Notes under the pieces: model-generated
Seen by the model: only the letters and a program-made list of their open reading frames with translations
Databases searched by the model: none
What the model was told of the DNA's origin: nothing
Made by a program: the position numbers and the translations under genes
From: Deltaproteobacteria bacterium
Lineage (GTDB): Bacteria; Desulfobacterota; Desulfuromonadia; Desulfuromonadales; Geopsychrobacteraceae
Assembly: GCA_018399135.1 (NCBI GenBank)
Contig: JAGYPB010000014.1
Coordinates: 1 to 53,520 of the forward strand
Direction of reading: 5' to 3'
Length of the DNA stretch: 53,520 nt
Part shown: positions 29,955 through 38,852 of the stretch, piece after piece
Layout: each line of letters opens with the position of its first letter
How positions within the stretch are numbered: position 1 is the first letter of the stretch

Positions 29955-30743
29955 TTACTTACGCATTGAATAATTGCGGATATAGTAAACATTGGGGCCA
30001 ACACCTTTTTCATTGGCAGCCAAAAACTCACCTTTGTTATTTTTCAGGCGACGTCCACCGTACTGCTTGAGCAATTTGGCCGCATCGCTGTTGGGGTTAT
30101 CCAGGTCCCCGGCGATTCGTGCCGTTGACGGACATACATCGGTGCAGTAGGGTTGCATGCCATTTTCAATACGATGGTCACAGAGAATGCACTTCTCTAC
30201 GACACCATCTCCTCTGACACTATTGTAGTCAGGGTGATCGTATTTGGTGGCATGGGGTGGCGTTGCGCCGCCCTTTTTGGCAATCTCTGCTCCCGAGGTT
30301 GTGCAGCCTTTGATGATTTCCGTGTTGTCCTGGTAGGCAGCATGAATCACCTTGCCGAAATCATTAAAACTGATGACGCTGTACTGAGCATTATCACGCT
30401 CAATATCCATGGAGCTGTAAGGACAGGCGCTCTGACAGGCGCGACACCCGATACAACGTTCTTCATTGTGGATTGTCATTCCCTTGGCATTCTTGTGCAT
30501 TGCCTTCGGGGTGACCGGGCAGGCAGAAACACAAGGTGCATCGGTGCAATGGTTGCACAGAACGGGCAAGGTTTGGTAGTTGACATTGGGGAAGGTTCCC
30601 GTGGCGCTGTGATGATAGTCGGCCCAGTTATAGGTCTGACCGTCAGCGCGATCGTCTGTATTGTTTTCGGTTTTGCACCCGAGACCACAGGCGCCACAAC
30701 CGGTGCACTTGTGCAGGTCAATAACCATTCCGTATTTAGCCAT
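29955..30743 (-). CDS. arrB: Respiratory arsenate reductase, iron-sulfur subunit ArrB
   Basis: A 262-aa electron-transfer subunit with four [4Fe-4S] clusters. Cysteine motifs are CTGCGACGLGC (about 13-23), CNHCTDAPCVSACP (about 63-76), CIGCRACQSACP (about 97-108) and CILCDHRIENGMQPYCTDVCP toward the C terminus. The N terminus GMVIDLHKCTGCGACGLGCK followed by TENNT closely resembles known ArrB proteins as I remember them. It has no signal peptide and would be exported bound to ArrA. It starts 36 bp after arrA with an AGGAG ribosome site. DmsB/PsrB/NrfC-type subunits share the fold, but the partner decides the call. Confidence 0.92.
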   Translation of the reverse strand: MAKYGMVIDLHKCTGCGACGLGCKTENNTDDRADGQTYNWADYHHSATGTFPNVNYQTLPVLCNHCTDAPCVSACPVTPKAMHKNAKGMTIHNEERCIGCRACQSACPYSSMDIERDNAQYSVISFNDFGKVIHAAYQDNTEIIKGCTTSGAEIAKKGGATPPHATKYDHPDYNSVRGDGVVEKCILCDHRIENGMQPYCTDVCPSTARIAGDLDNPNSDAAKLLKQYGGRRLKNNKGEFLAANEKGVGPNVYYIRNYSMRK

Positions 30744-30778
30744 GTATTTTTCTCCTATTTATAAAGTTATAAACTTGA

Positions 30779-33331
30779 TCAGGCTTTTTCAATTCTGACA
30801 CCAGTAAAACCACCGTTTCGGGCAGTCGAGCCACTCAAGCGATCATAGTCATCAGGCATAATCTCGTTAAAATTGGCTCCTCGTGGCACGGCATTGGCAA
30901 AGTCCTTGGCAGCGACGCGACCCATAGCGTGGTGGCCCTGACCGAAGCACTTGGCAGCGCATCCTGGACGGACACCTTCCCACAGCCGTGCTCTGACTTT
31001 CAGACTGCTGAGGACTGAGGTGACTTTGACCATGTCACCTTCGTTGATGCCGAGTCTGCGGGCGTCAGCCGGGTTGATTTGGATAACATCCTGCTCATTG
31101 ACGTCGCCAGGGTCACAGGATTTAAACGTATACGACCAGGTGGTGTTGGCACTGCGACCTTCACGGTTATGGCGTGACTTCATATCGATCAGATCGAAGG
31201 GGTATGCCGAACGGCTTCCGTGGCGCTTAGGCGTTTCGTAGTGCGGTACAAAAGCCAGTTCTCCGCGTGCTTCATAGTTGGTGACAGTAAGGACATTGTC
31301 GACCGTGGTTTTATGCTTTTCAGCATGGCCTTCCAGCGCCTTTTTAAGGGTTTCACTATAGAATTCGAATTTTTTTGTTACTGTCTTGGAAAAGCCATCC
31401 TTCCACTTTTTACCAAACTCATACTTCGGTGAGTTGACAATTCCCTTCTCAACGAATTCTTTCCAGCCTGAAGGACGGTCCCCTTTGTAATCTTTGTTCA
31501 AGGCGGGATCCCAAGCTTTATGGGTGCGAATCTTGACGGCATAGAGACCAAATTCTGCAGCGTTTGTTGGTGCTTTGCCGGTTTCCGGATCTTTAAAATC
31601 CTTCAGCCAGTTCAGAATGTTAGGGAACCCTTTGAGGGCAAGTTTTTCAGCCAGCATCCAGACAATTTCAGTCTCTGGTGCGTGTACGTCGAACATCCGG
31701 TCAATAACCGGCTGCTGAATCGAGACATGTCCATGGAGGTTGGCCTTGCTGCGGACACTGCTCCATTGTTCGCTGTGATGAAGGGTTGATGGAAGCACGA
31801 TGTCGGCAAAATAGGTCATCTCCGAAAACATCGGGACAATGTGAGCGAAGAAGGGAACCTTGGCCATGGCCTTGTCCCAGCGCTGTCCTTCGGTGCCGGA
31901 AAAGTTAAAATTGTTGAAATAGCCGATGGCGACCTTGATGTCATAGGGGTCGTTAGCAAGGATAGCATTAGCGACATTGTTGGCAACGACGCCACCGCCT
32001 GACTTGCCTCCCTTCAGTGCCGGCATGTTCAGATAACCACGCTGGTCAATTTTCGTGTTTTTGCTTCCTTTTTTGGATATTTCATCCTGGTGGGCGTCGA
32101 TTTTGGGATAACCACTTGAGGGCGCTCCCATGCCGGTAATGACACCACCTACACTGTCAGTTGCACCCACCAGGCCATTCAGGGCATGCATGGCCATAAC
32201 CGCGTAGGTGCCGCGGGGCTGCATGTTGGGCCCGTACCAGACACCACAGTTGGGTGCGGCCTTGGCAAAACCGGTGGCAATGCGCTCGATTTGCGCTTGC
32301 TCAACGCCAGCCTCTTTGGCAGCCCAGGATGGATCGGCATCTTTAAGGGCAATATTCCACCACTTAACCAAACCGTTGGTGTTTTTTTCGTTAAAATCGT
32401 TTTCACTGACGGTTTGGCCTTTAATAAAGCGGTTTCTGCCATCGTTAAAGTCGCCGCAGAATTCCTTGCTCCACAGCCCGTTGACGAGGATATGGTGCGC
32501 CATAGCGATGGCAACAGCACCATCAGTTGCCGGCGTGATTGGCATCCACTCATGGGCTTTAGCAGCAGTGTTACTCATCCGCGGGTCAATAGCGGCGACC
32601 GTTCCATTTTCCAGAATCTTGTTCAACTTGCGGATAGCGTTAGGAACCTGACGATTGGAGGAAATCGGATCACAGGCCCAGACAATCAGGTATTTCATGT
32701 TGTCAAGGTCATAATCGCGGTACCCGAAGTAACCTTCCGTGTAGTAGGCTCCCATCTTCTCAACTTCAGCGCAGATAGAACTGTGGGAGATGTTGTTGGG
32801 TGACCCGATCATTTTCGGAATATTGCCGTAAAGAATACCGTTCTGGTCCGAGTAGCGCCCGCGCATCAGCAGAAACTTGTGTGATTCATTGTTTTTGCGC
32901 AGCTCGATGATTTGGTCGGCAACAGTGTCCATCGCTTCATCCCAGGAAATCGGGACAAACTTGGGATCGATATTACGGCCTTTTTGCGGGTTGGTGCGCT
33001 TCATCGGAGTTTTGATACGATCGGGATCATAAATCTGTTGCAGGATCAGATGACCGCGGGGGCAGACGTAACCGCTGTTCGCTTTGGACAGCTGGTTGCC
33101 ACGAACCTTGACGGCGCGTCCGTTCTGAACGAAGATCTCGATCGGGCACCAGGTAGTGCAGCCCTGACAGGTGTTGGCGATCCATTTGCCGGCATCCTCG
33201 CCCTTGGGCTTTGCCGTCGCGGCAGCTTTGTCCATCGCATTGGTGGCAGGTTTTCCGGCGGCACAACCGGCCAGTAAAGCACCTCCGGTGGCAGCGGAAG
33301 CTTGGATGAAGCTTCTACGTGTCAATCTCAT
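30779..33331 (-). CDS. arrA: Respiratory arsenate reductase, molybdopterin subunit ArrA
   Basis: A periplasmic DMSO-reductase-family enzyme (850 aa) that reduces arsenate to arsenite as a respiratory step. The ATG at 33331 is 6 bp after AAGGAGG. The twin-arginine signal RRSFIQ (5-10) runs into a lipobox-like LLAGC (C23). The [4Fe-4S] motif is C55, C58, C62, C90. The active-site region matches ArrA residue for residue: RGRY at 157-160, molybdenum ligand C187 exactly 27 after Y160, K192 and Y204, equal in spacing to R165, Y166, C193, K198 and Y210 of Shewanella ANA-3 ArrA. Other shared blocks are IGSPNNISHSS, YFNNFNFS and AKCFGQGH. ArxA (arsenite oxidase) and PsrA (polysulfide) are the alternatives, but RGRY points to ArrA. 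No membrane arrC is nearby, so a quinol-oxidising partner is encoded elsewhere. Confidence 0.95.
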   Translation of the reverse strand: MRLTRRSFIQASAATGGALLAGCAAGKPATNAMDKAAATAKPKGEDAGKWIANTCQGCTTWCPIEIFVQNGRAVKVRGNQLSKANSGYVCPRGHLILQQIYDPDRIKTPMKRTNPQKGRNIDPKFVPISWDEAMDTVADQIIELRKNNESHKFLLMRGRYSDQNGILYGNIPKMIGSPNNISHSSICAEVEKMGAYYTEGYFGYRDYDLDNMKYLIVWACDPISSNRQVPNAIRKLNKILENGTVAAIDPRMSNTAAKAHEWMPITPATDGAVAIAMAHHILVNGLWSKEFCGDFNDGRNRFIKGQTVSENDFNEKNTNGLVKWWNIALKDADPSWAAKEAGVEQAQIERIATGFAKAAPNCGVWYGPNMQPRGTYAVMAMHALNGLVGATDSVGGVITGMGAPSSGYPKIDAHQDEISKKGSKNTKIDQRGYLNMPALKGGKSGGGVVANNVANAILANDPYDIKVAIGYFNNFNFSGTEGQRWDKAMAKVPFFAHIVPMFSEMTYFADIVLPSTLHHSEQWSSVRSKANLHGHVSIQQPVIDRMFDVHAPETEIVWMLAEKLALKGFPNILNWLKDFKDPETGKAPTNAAEFGLYAVKIRTHKAWDPALNKDYKGDRPSGWKEFVEKGIVNSPKYEFGKKWKDGFSKTVTKKFEFYSETLKKALEGHAEKHKTTVDNVLTVTNYEARGELAFVPHYETPKRHGSRSAYPFDLIDMKSRHNREGRSANTTWSYTFKSCDPGDVNEQDVIQINPADARRLGINEGDMVKVTSVLSSLKVRARLWEGVRPGCAAKCFGQGHHAMGRVAAKDFANAVPRGANFNEIMPDDYDRLSGSTARNGGFTGVRIEKA

Positions 33332-33417
33332 TCGCATCCTCCTTGGTAGTTGTTTGGTAAACAGGGCGACCCCTTTGCGACCTCCGCAATGGCCAACGCC
33401 CTCCGCATCGGTATACA

Positions 33418-33433
33418 GCAAAGTTCGTGCCGG
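33418..33433 (-). promoter_or_regulatory. Sigma54 (-24/-12) promoter of arrAB
   Basis: The minus strand reads CGGCACGAACTTTGCT, a near-perfect match to the consensus TGGCACG-N4-TTGC, with the invariant GG and GC separated by exactly 10 bp (GG at 33431-33430, GC at 33419-33418). Transcription would begin near 33406, about 75 nt before the arrA ATG. The adjacent gene encodes a sigma54 activator, which fits. Confidence 0.87.
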
Positions 33434-33504
33434 TTTTTGTCATGGTGAAGCGGGCGATAATTGCGGGAAATCGTTTATTACTAAAATACTTGTTTGTGCT
33501 GTTT

Positions 33505-33522
33505 TGTAACCTGAGCGTTACA
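33505..33522. promoter_or_regulatory. Activator-binding dyad 1 upstream of arrA
   Basis: An 18-bp dyad, TGTAAC-CTGAGC-GTTACA, centred about 107 bp upstream of the predicted arrA start of transcription. It matches dyad 2 (33585-33602) at 13 of 18 positions, with shared form TGTWAC..GTWACA. Position and pairing fit an enhancer site for the response regulator encoded next door. Confidence 0.65.
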
Positions 33523-33584
33523 GTTGACATTTAAAAGTCTTAAAAGTTTTGTTGGGGCGAGAGGTTACAGCTCTGTGTATACAG

Positions 33585-33602
33585 TGTTACCGGAAGGTAA
33601 CA
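33585..33602. promoter_or_regulatory. Activator-binding dyad 2 upstream of arrA
   Basis: A 7-bp perfect dyad TGTTACC-GGAA-GGTAACA, centred 80 bp further upstream than dyad 1 (about -188). Extra half sites GTTACA (33564-33569) and GGTAACA (33613-33619) flank it. The remainder of the 381-bp gap between the regulator and arrA shows no ORF or terminator. Confidence 0.65.
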
Positions 33603-33718
33603 ATCCATCACTGGTAACACAGGGTTTTATTCAAAGATTGATCGCGGTTTTTGTGCCATCTGTTGGATGCCATTTAGGGGATTTAAGCTGCTCAACCTGG
33701 ACTTGCAAGGCGGCACGC

Positions 33719-35062
33719 TTACAAAGCAAGTTTTTCCCACAGGGATTTACGTGAGATTTTCAGACGTTGTGCAGTGGCCGTACGATTCCCCTCCTCTTCA
33801 TTAAGCACTCGGGTAATAAAGCGTAGTTCAAAATCACGAATGGCTTCGCGCAATGGCAGGTCGGTACGAAAGCATTGGATGATGTCGCCACTACTGCCAC
33901 CGGATTGACGCAGTGGTTCGGGTAACATAGCGGGGGTGATCTCTTTACCGGGGGCAAGAACCTGCAACCGCTCGATCAGGTTTTCCAGCTCGCGCACATT
34001 GCCAGGCAGGGGGCAGTTCTGTAGTCGCTCGTAAGTTTCGATACTGAGCTGGATCGGCTCCTTATTGTAGCGTAACGCATATTTGTCAATAAAATGGGTG
34101 ATCAGTAAGGGGATGTCCTCGCGGCGTTGACGCAGCGGTGGCAGGTTCAGGGGGACGACGTTGAGGCGGTAGTAAAAATCCTCGCGGATGCTGCCCTCGT
34201 CTCGCAGTTCAGCCAGGTTGCGGTGGGTGGCTGCGATGAGGCGGAAATCAACCTTGATCGGTTTTTCACTCCCTAAGCGGCGGATCACGCCATCCTGCAG
34301 AACACGCAGCAGTTTAACCTGCATCGGTTGCGGAATTTCTCCAACTTCATCCAAAAACAGGGTGCCACTATGAGCCTGTTCCAGGTAGCCGCGGCGGGCC
34401 TGGTCGGCGCCGGTAAAGGCGCCACGTTCGGTGCCGAACAATTCCGATTCCAGCAGGGTCTCTGGAATGGCCCCACAGTTGACCTTGATCAGCGGCTTGT
34501 CATGGCGCAGGCTGGTCTGGTGAATAAAGTCTGCAGCCAGTTCCTTCCCGGTGCCGCTCTCGCCCTGGATCAGGATGGTGACATCGGTGCCGGCGGCGGT
34601 TTGCGCGGCAGTTAAAAATTTACGCAACGCCTGACTATCGCCAATCATTCCCGATGGCTGATCGCGGCGGCGCAGATCGCGGTTTTCAGCTTCAATCTGT
34701 TGGAGATGAAAAAGACGCTTGAGTTTGAGTAGCAGCAGTTCGGTTCTAAAGGGTTTGGCGAGGTAGTCGTGAGCTCCTTTTTTAAGGGCATCGACGGCGG
34801 CTTCGACGGTGGCTTCGCCGGTCATCATCAGGATGGTGCAGTCAGGCTGCTGATTGAGAATGACATCGAGTAACGACATGCCGCTGACATCGGGGAGGCG
34901 GATGTCGATCAGGGCCACCGGAAAGCTGTGTTGTGCCAGCGCATCAACGGCCTGTTGTCCATCCTTGGCGGGAATGACGGTGTAATTATTATCGCTGAGA
35001 ACTTCGCTAAGCATTTCCAGGTGAACAGGATCGTCTTCCACCAGTAAAATCGTTTTACTCAT
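33719..35062 (-). CDS. Sigma54-dependent response regulator (NtrC family; ArrR/AioR type)
   Basis: A 447-aa transcriptional activator. It has an N-terminal receiver domain (about 1-120, phospho-acceptor in ALIDIRLPDVSG near D53) and a central AAA+ domain with Walker A GESGTGKE near 168. The sigma54-contacting loop is ERGAFTGADQ near 215 and Walker B is GTLFLDEVGE near 235. A C-terminal Fis-type helix-turn-helix (about 415-445, RTATAQRLKISRKSLWEKL) completes it. ATG overlaps the kinase stop (TGATG). A -24/-12 promoter lies right downstream before arrA, so control of arrAB is the natural reading. Confidence 0.93.
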   Translation of the reverse strand: MSKTILLVEDDPVHLEMLSEVLSDNNYTVIPAKDGQQAVDALAQHSFPVALIDIRLPDVSGMSLLDVILNQQPDCTILMMTGEATVEAAVDALKKGAHDYLAKPFRTELLLLKLKRLFHLQQIEAENRDLRRRDQPSGMIGDSQALRKFLTAAQTAAGTDVTILIQGESGTGKELAADFIHQTSLRHDKPLIKVNCGAIPETLLESELFGTERGAFTGADQARRGYLEQAHSGTLFLDEVGEIPQPMQVKLLRVLQDGVIRRLGSEKPIKVDFRLIAATHRNLAELRDEGSIREDFYYRLNVVPLNLPPLRQRREDIPLLITHFIDKYALRYNKEPIQLSIETYERLQNCPLPGNVRELENLIERLQVLAPGKEITPAMLPEPLRQSGGSSGDIIQCFRTDLPLREAIRDFELRFITRVLNEEEGNRTATAQRLKISRKSLWEKLAL

Positions 35063-36543
35063 CAGTTGGTATCCGTATGTTGTGCGCAGGGAATGGTCAG
35101 AGTAAAAACCGTGCGCTCCCCGATCCGTTGATAGTCAAGGGTGCCACCATGATGTTCGGCAATGCCTCTTGAGATAGCAAGACCCATGCCGGAACCTTTG
35201 CCGGCTTCCTTGGTGGTAAAGAAGGGGGTGAAGATTTCATCGATAATATTATCTGGAATACCCGGGCCGGCATTTTCTACCCGTAGCAAATAACGGTTGT
35301 CTTGCCACTCTGCGATCAAGGCAACTTCGCCATTGGCACAGATGGTGTTGGTGCAGGTAGCATCAATCGCATTCAGCACCAGGTTGAGAACGACCTGGTG
35401 GATTTTGTCGCGGTCGAGGACAAGGGTGATGGGGGGACAGTGGTTTTCGGTGGTAAAACGGCAATTGATCCCTTTGACCGCCATACGCGAAAACATCGCC
35501 AGATCTTCAAAAAAGCTGTCACTGTTAACCGATTTGAGGGTGATGGTGCCGGCCCGCGACAGGTCGGAGAGTTGGCCAACAATCCGGCCGATACGCTCGA
35601 TGCTTTGACGAACCAGCCCGACATAGCGCTGTATCTGCGGGCCGCCTTTATGTTCAATCTGGTAAAGGGCACCTTCAATGCCGGCCAGGGGGTTGTTGAC
35701 CTCATGGGCAACTCCGGAAACAATGCGCCCGATGGCGGCGATTCGTTCGTTTTCCAGCATCCGGTTCACCGAGGCGACACGCTCGGCTTCGCTGCGGTTG
35801 AGGCGCTCGAGCATGGCACTGAAGCTTTTTTGCAGCAAGCCGATTTCATCATTGCGGTCAGGGGTAATTGTCAGATTGCCTGGGTCTTTGCCGACATTCT
35901 CCATATTGTTGGTCAATACCTGGATCGGTCTGGCCAACCAGGTGCCGATGAGCCAGTAAATCAGCAAGGCCCCAGCTGAAAAAAGCGCGGAAAAAAGAAA
36001 AATCTGTTGTTCAAGACGTTTCATCGCGGCGTAGGCCGGCTCCATGGAGACACCGACACGCAGGCAGCCCCAGCGTTTGCCGGCAATAGCCAGGGGCATG
36101 GCCAGATCGGCAACCCGCTCCCCGTCCAGCAAGATATCGGTCTGGATAAAGTTTTCTGCAGCAAGGGCCGTCCGACTTAATGAGTCATCGTAGATGGTTC
36201 CGAATTCCGCAAGGCGGTTATGGGCCAAGACCCGGCCATTTTCATCCAGTACCATAGCGTAGCGGATTTTAAGGCGTGGCGTCGCCATGATTTCACTGAC
36301 GAAATTATCCAGCAGCCCTCCTTCGCTGATGATGCCGAGTTCCTCGTAGAGCAGGGCGTTGATCACGGGAATCGCCATGGTGGTGACAAGAATTTCCCCT
36401 TCGCGGGTAAGGGTCTCCCTTAGTGATGTATGTTCACGTTGCCAGGTCCAGCCGCCCCAGATGGCCGATGAACCAAGGGTCAGAATGACGGCGACCACCA
36501 TGAAGCGCACGCGCAGACTGAAAAAGGGGAACCGGCGCGGCAT
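35062..36543 (-). CDS. Sensor histidine kinase (ArrS/AioS type)
   Basis: An inner-membrane kinase of about 493 aa. It has an N-terminal helix (about 8-32), a periplasmic sensor region of about 150 residues, a second helix (about 180-203), a HAMP linker, a HisKA box [17 protein letters not shown] with the phospho-accepting histidine, and a HATPase domain with [11 protein letters not shown] (N box), ENAGPGIP (G1) and [11 protein letters not shown] (G2). The ATG at 36543 overlaps the stop of the binding-protein gene (TGATG). Other in-frame starts up to 36564 are possible. Domain order and gene order fit the AioXSR three-component arrangement known from arsenite oxidation. Confidence 0.9.
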   Translation of the reverse strand: MPRRFPFFSLRVRFMVVAVILTLGSSAIWGGWTWQREHTSLRETLTREGEILVTTMAIPVINALLYEELGIISEGGLLDNFVSEIMATPRLKIRYAMVLDENGRVLAHNRLAEFGTIYDDSLSRTALAAENFIQTDILLDGERVADLAMPLAIAGKRWGCLRVGVSMEPAYAAMKRLEQQIFLFSALFSAGALLIYWLIGTWLARPIQVLTNNMENVGKDPGNLTITPDRNDEIGLLQKSFSAMLERLNRSEAERVASVNRMLENERIAAIGRIVSGVAHEVNNPLAGIEGALYQIEHKGGPQIQRYVGLVRQSIERIGRIVGQLSDLSRAGTITLKSVNSDSFFEDLAMFSRMAVKGINCRFTTENHCPPITLVLDRDKIHQVVLNLVLNAIDATCTNTICANGEVALIAEWQDNRYLLRVENAGPGIPDNIIDEIFTPFFTTKEAGKGSGMGLAISRGIAEHHGGTLDYQRIGERTVFTLTIPCAQHTDTN

Positions 36544-37424
36544 CAGTGACATCCCAGGCCACAACCGGTGAGATTGTCTTGGGTGAGGTCAAAAATCCGT
36601 TGATAATCCTCAATAGCGGCGGGGGTAAAGCCGTGGGAAAATTCCGGATCCCAGCGAATCAGTTCCTGTTCGGTACGCGGATCATCCGGATTGATCGCCA
36701 GCAGTGCCAGCTTCAGGGCAGCTACCAGTTCTTCCGGTGCATCTTTGCGCACGACGATGGGCACTGATGGAATCGGGTCGGAAACAGAGAGAAAGCGCAG
36801 GCCATGTTCACGATAGCGCAGGGCAACCACGTCCTTGACCGCACCGGCGTCAACATGGCCTTTGAGCACGGCTTTGGCGACCGCATCGTGGGATTCGAGA
36901 TGCACGTAAGATGAAAAATCTTCTAGATCAATGCCATGAAGCAGCAGGTGGTGATAGGGGATCAGTTTGCCTGACGTCGAGTGGTAATCACCAAAGGCAA
37001 AATGTTTTCCTTTGAGGTTCTCCAGCGTTTCTATCGAACTGTCCTCCCGGACGATGATGAAACTGTGATAGTGCGCCTCACGATCGGCGTTGAGTGGTTT
37101 AAGAATAGGCTTAGCTCCAAATTTTTGATGTGCTTCGGCAAAGGTGACATCCCCAAGTGATGCCACAGGTGTCGTGCCATTTTGAAGGAACTCGACAGCC
37201 TCGTGATAGTTGCGCGATAGTTTCAGTTCGAAGTGGTAGGGAGTGTTGGCGGTCAGATAATCCATCATCGGCTGGTAGGAACGATACATGATGATTGGAT
37301 TGTAACGGGGGATGACGCCAAAATAGATGACGGGTTTTTCCCTGGTCGCCGATGAGGTTTGGGTGAAAACCGGTGAGGCAATCAAAGTCACCAGGATGAT
37401 GATAAGGATAAGGGGTCTGTTCAT
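36543..37424 (-). CDS. PhnD-like periplasmic oxyanion-binding protein (ArrX/AioX type)
   Basis: A 293-aa substrate-binding protein with a Sec signal peptide (about 1-21, hydrophobic LILIIILVTLIA, cleavage near VFTQ). The body is of the phosphate/phosphonate-binding family: YFGVIPRYNP, EFLQNGTTPVASLGDVTF, GKHFAFGDYHSTSGKLIPYHHLL, HDAVAKAVLKGHVDAGAVK. Family members named AioX or ArrX sit with a kinase and a sigma54 regulator and sense arsenite or arsenate in the periplasm. This one has no cysteine in the core, where AioX uses one to bind arsenite; its only cysteines are a C-terminal CGLGC pair. Confidence 0.85.
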   Translation of the reverse strand: MNRPLILIIILVTLIASPVFTQTSSATREKPVIYFGVIPRYNPIIMYRSYQPMMDYLTANTPYHFELKLSRNYHEAVEFLQNGTTPVASLGDVTFAEAHQKFGAKPILKPLNADREAHYHSFIIVREDSSIETLENLKGKHFAFGDYHSTSGKLIPYHHLLLHGIDLEDFSSYVHLESHDAVAKAVLKGHVDAGAVKDVVALRYREHGLRFLSVSDPIPSVPIVVRKDAPEELVAALKLALLAINPDDPRTEQELIRWDPEFSHGFTPAAIEDYQRIFDLTQDNLTGCGLGCH

Positions 37425-37649
37425 GGCAGATTCTGCCTCCGTTAGCAGGATTGCTGGAGTACTTTTAGGGCATTTAATATCATGTTGATACCTTCGAGCA
37501 CAGGCTCGTCCCTGATTCTAGCAGGAGTCGTTGCTAAAAACAGATTTTTTTATCAACAACTTTTTTATCTCTTTTCTTGACCGTGCGATGGAAATCAGGT
37601 GAAAGTTGGCGTGCGTATATAAAGTTGCTTATGTGTCGGGTGGATGAGG

Positions 37650-38498
37650 ATGCTCAGCGAAGTAAAGATAAAATCTCCGGCAAAAATCAACCTCTGTCTT
37701 CATGTATTAGGTCGCTATGAGAGTGGTTACCATGCATTGGCGATGGCGATGCAGCGTGTTGATTTGTGCGATGATGTCCACATCCGTATTGCCGGGTCTG
37801 GTGGAGTAAAAGTTCGTTGCGAAGGATTGGAGCTGGTTTCCGGTGAGGAAAATATCGCCGGCCGGGCGGCCCGTTTGCTTCTTGCCGAGGCGCGGATAGA
37901 TGCTGGTGTTGAGATTCAGATTGATAAGCGGATCCCGGTTGCTGCCGGTCTTGGTGGGGGGTCATCAAATGCCGCGACCGTGTTGCTGGCGTTACGCGAT
38001 ATGCTTGATTTGCGCTTTGATAATAACCGTCTGCAGAGACTGGGAGCGCAGTTAGGTGCCGATGTCCCCTTTTTCATTTTTCAGAAGCCGGCATGGGCTA
38101 CAGGAACCGGGACAACACTGACCCCGTTACTGCCGTTGCCTGAGGTTGCCTACCTGCTGGTTAACCCCGGAATTGCCGTATCTACGGCTGAGATTTATCA
38201 AAGTTTACAGTTGACAAAGGGTGGTGAACTGGCTAACCTTCCAAGGTTTTCTGTTCTGACCAGGGAAGATCTTGGTGCTGCGCTCCATAATGATCTGGAG
38301 AGGGTGACTTTGGCGCGTCATCCCGTCCTGCAGCAGATCAAGGATCGACTCCTTTTTGAAGGGGCTTTGGGGGCTTTGATGTCGGGTAGCGGTGCAACGA
38401 TTTTCGGTGTCTTCGATAATTTGCTTGTGGCCCAGGTTGCCGGTCAGCGGCTTTCGTCAGAGTTTGACTGGCAGGTTTTTCCGGTAGCCGCAGTTTGA
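37650..38498 (+). CDS. ispE: 4-diphosphocytidyl-2-C-methyl-D-erythritol kinase IspE
   Basis: A GHMP-family kinase of the MEP isoprenoid pathway. From the ATG at 37650 it has 282 aa; an ATG two codons earlier (37644) is equally in frame but sits directly on the GGGTGG ribosome site. Hallmarks are SPAKINLCLHVLGRYESGYH near the N terminus, the ATP loop PVAAGLGGGSSNAA near residue 90 and MSGSGATIFGVF near 245. It stands alone on this strand, divergent from the sensor operon, with a 220-bp gap that must hold its promoter. Confidence 0.95.
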   Translation: MLSEVKIKSPAKINLCLHVLGRYESGYHALAMAMQRVDLCDDVHIRIAGSGGVKVRCEGLELVSGEENIAGRAARLLLAEARIDAGVEIQIDKRIPVAAGLGGGSSNAATVLLALRDMLDLRFDNNRLQRLGAQLGADVPFFIFQKPAWATGTGTTLTPLLPLPEVAYLLVNPGIAVSTAEIYQSLQLTKGGELANLPRFSVLTREDLGAALHNDLERVTLARHPVLQQIKDRLLFEGALGALMSGSGATIFGVFDNLLVAQVAGQRLSSEFDWQVFPVAAV

Positions 38499-38601
38499 CC
38501 CATTTGACACGCAACAGTGAAATGCTTTTACCCGCGTCTATTTGATGCATGAATAGATACCGCCGGTTTGAGCTGGTTTCGTTTTTTTATAAAGTTTATG
38601 T

Positions 38602-38676
38602 TGGGGCGTCGCCAAGCGGTAAGGCACCGGATTTTGATTCCGGCATTCCCAGGTTCGAATCCTGGCGCCCCAGCCA
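38602..38676 (+). tRNA. tRNA-Gln (UUG)
   Basis: A complete cloverleaf can be drawn. The acceptor stem TGGGGCG pairs with CGCCCCA, the anticodon stem is CCGGA/TCCGG with loop TTTTGAT giving anticodon TTG, and the T arm is CCAGG-TTCGAAT-CCTGG. The discriminator is G and the CCA end is encoded. A 13-bp inverted copy of part of the T arm lies downstream at 38706-38718. Confidence 0.95.
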
Positions 38677-38749
38677 TTTTCCCCAATTCGTAAACATTTC
38701 CATCAGCCAGGATTCGAAGCGCAGCGAACGCTGACTTAATGTCAGAAAA

Positions 38750-38767
38750 GCGGCCATGGATGGCCGC
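38750..38767. repeat. Perfect GGCCAT palindrome, shared with 39306-39320
   Basis: GCGGCCAT-GG-ATGGCCGC has 8-bp arms. Fifteen bases (CGGCCATGGATGGCC) recur at 39306-39320 inside a much larger palindrome. No gene is supported here; the ORF that starts inside it at 38756 runs only through repeats. Confidence 0.6.
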
Positions 38768-38823
38768 GTCAGTGAGCGCAGGGGAGCCGACGCAGGAACC
38801 GCCGTGATGGCGGTGACGGAGTG

Positions 38824-38846
38824 GGCGAATCCCCCCCTCTCCGCCA
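38824..38846 (+). other. Remnant of a tRNA-Ser 3' end
   Basis: CGAATCCCCCCCTCTCCGCC and the following A match the 3' T-arm and acceptor end, including CCA, of bacterial tRNA-Ser genes as I know them. The T loop has lost its TT (GGGCGAATCCC) and nothing upstream resembles the rest of a tRNA. It may be a duplicated tRNA end left by an integration event or carried with a repeat. Confidence 0.4.
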
Positions 38847-38852
38847 GATTTC

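Noticed and set aside
30779-33331. Reading the molybdoenzyme as polysulfide/thiosulfate reductase or ArxA arsenite oxidase
   Set aside because: The RGRY motif and the Cys/Lys/Tyr spacing match ArrA, ArxA is described with a different motif at that position, and no NrfD-type membrane subunit is present as in Psr/Phs operons.
33644-33658. A second -24/-12-like site (TGGCACAAAAACCGC on the minus strand)
   Set aside because: It has a perfect -24 half and the 10-bp GG-GC spacing, but the -12 part reads CCGC instead of TTGC, and it lies upstream of the dyads. The site at 33418-33433 is far better.
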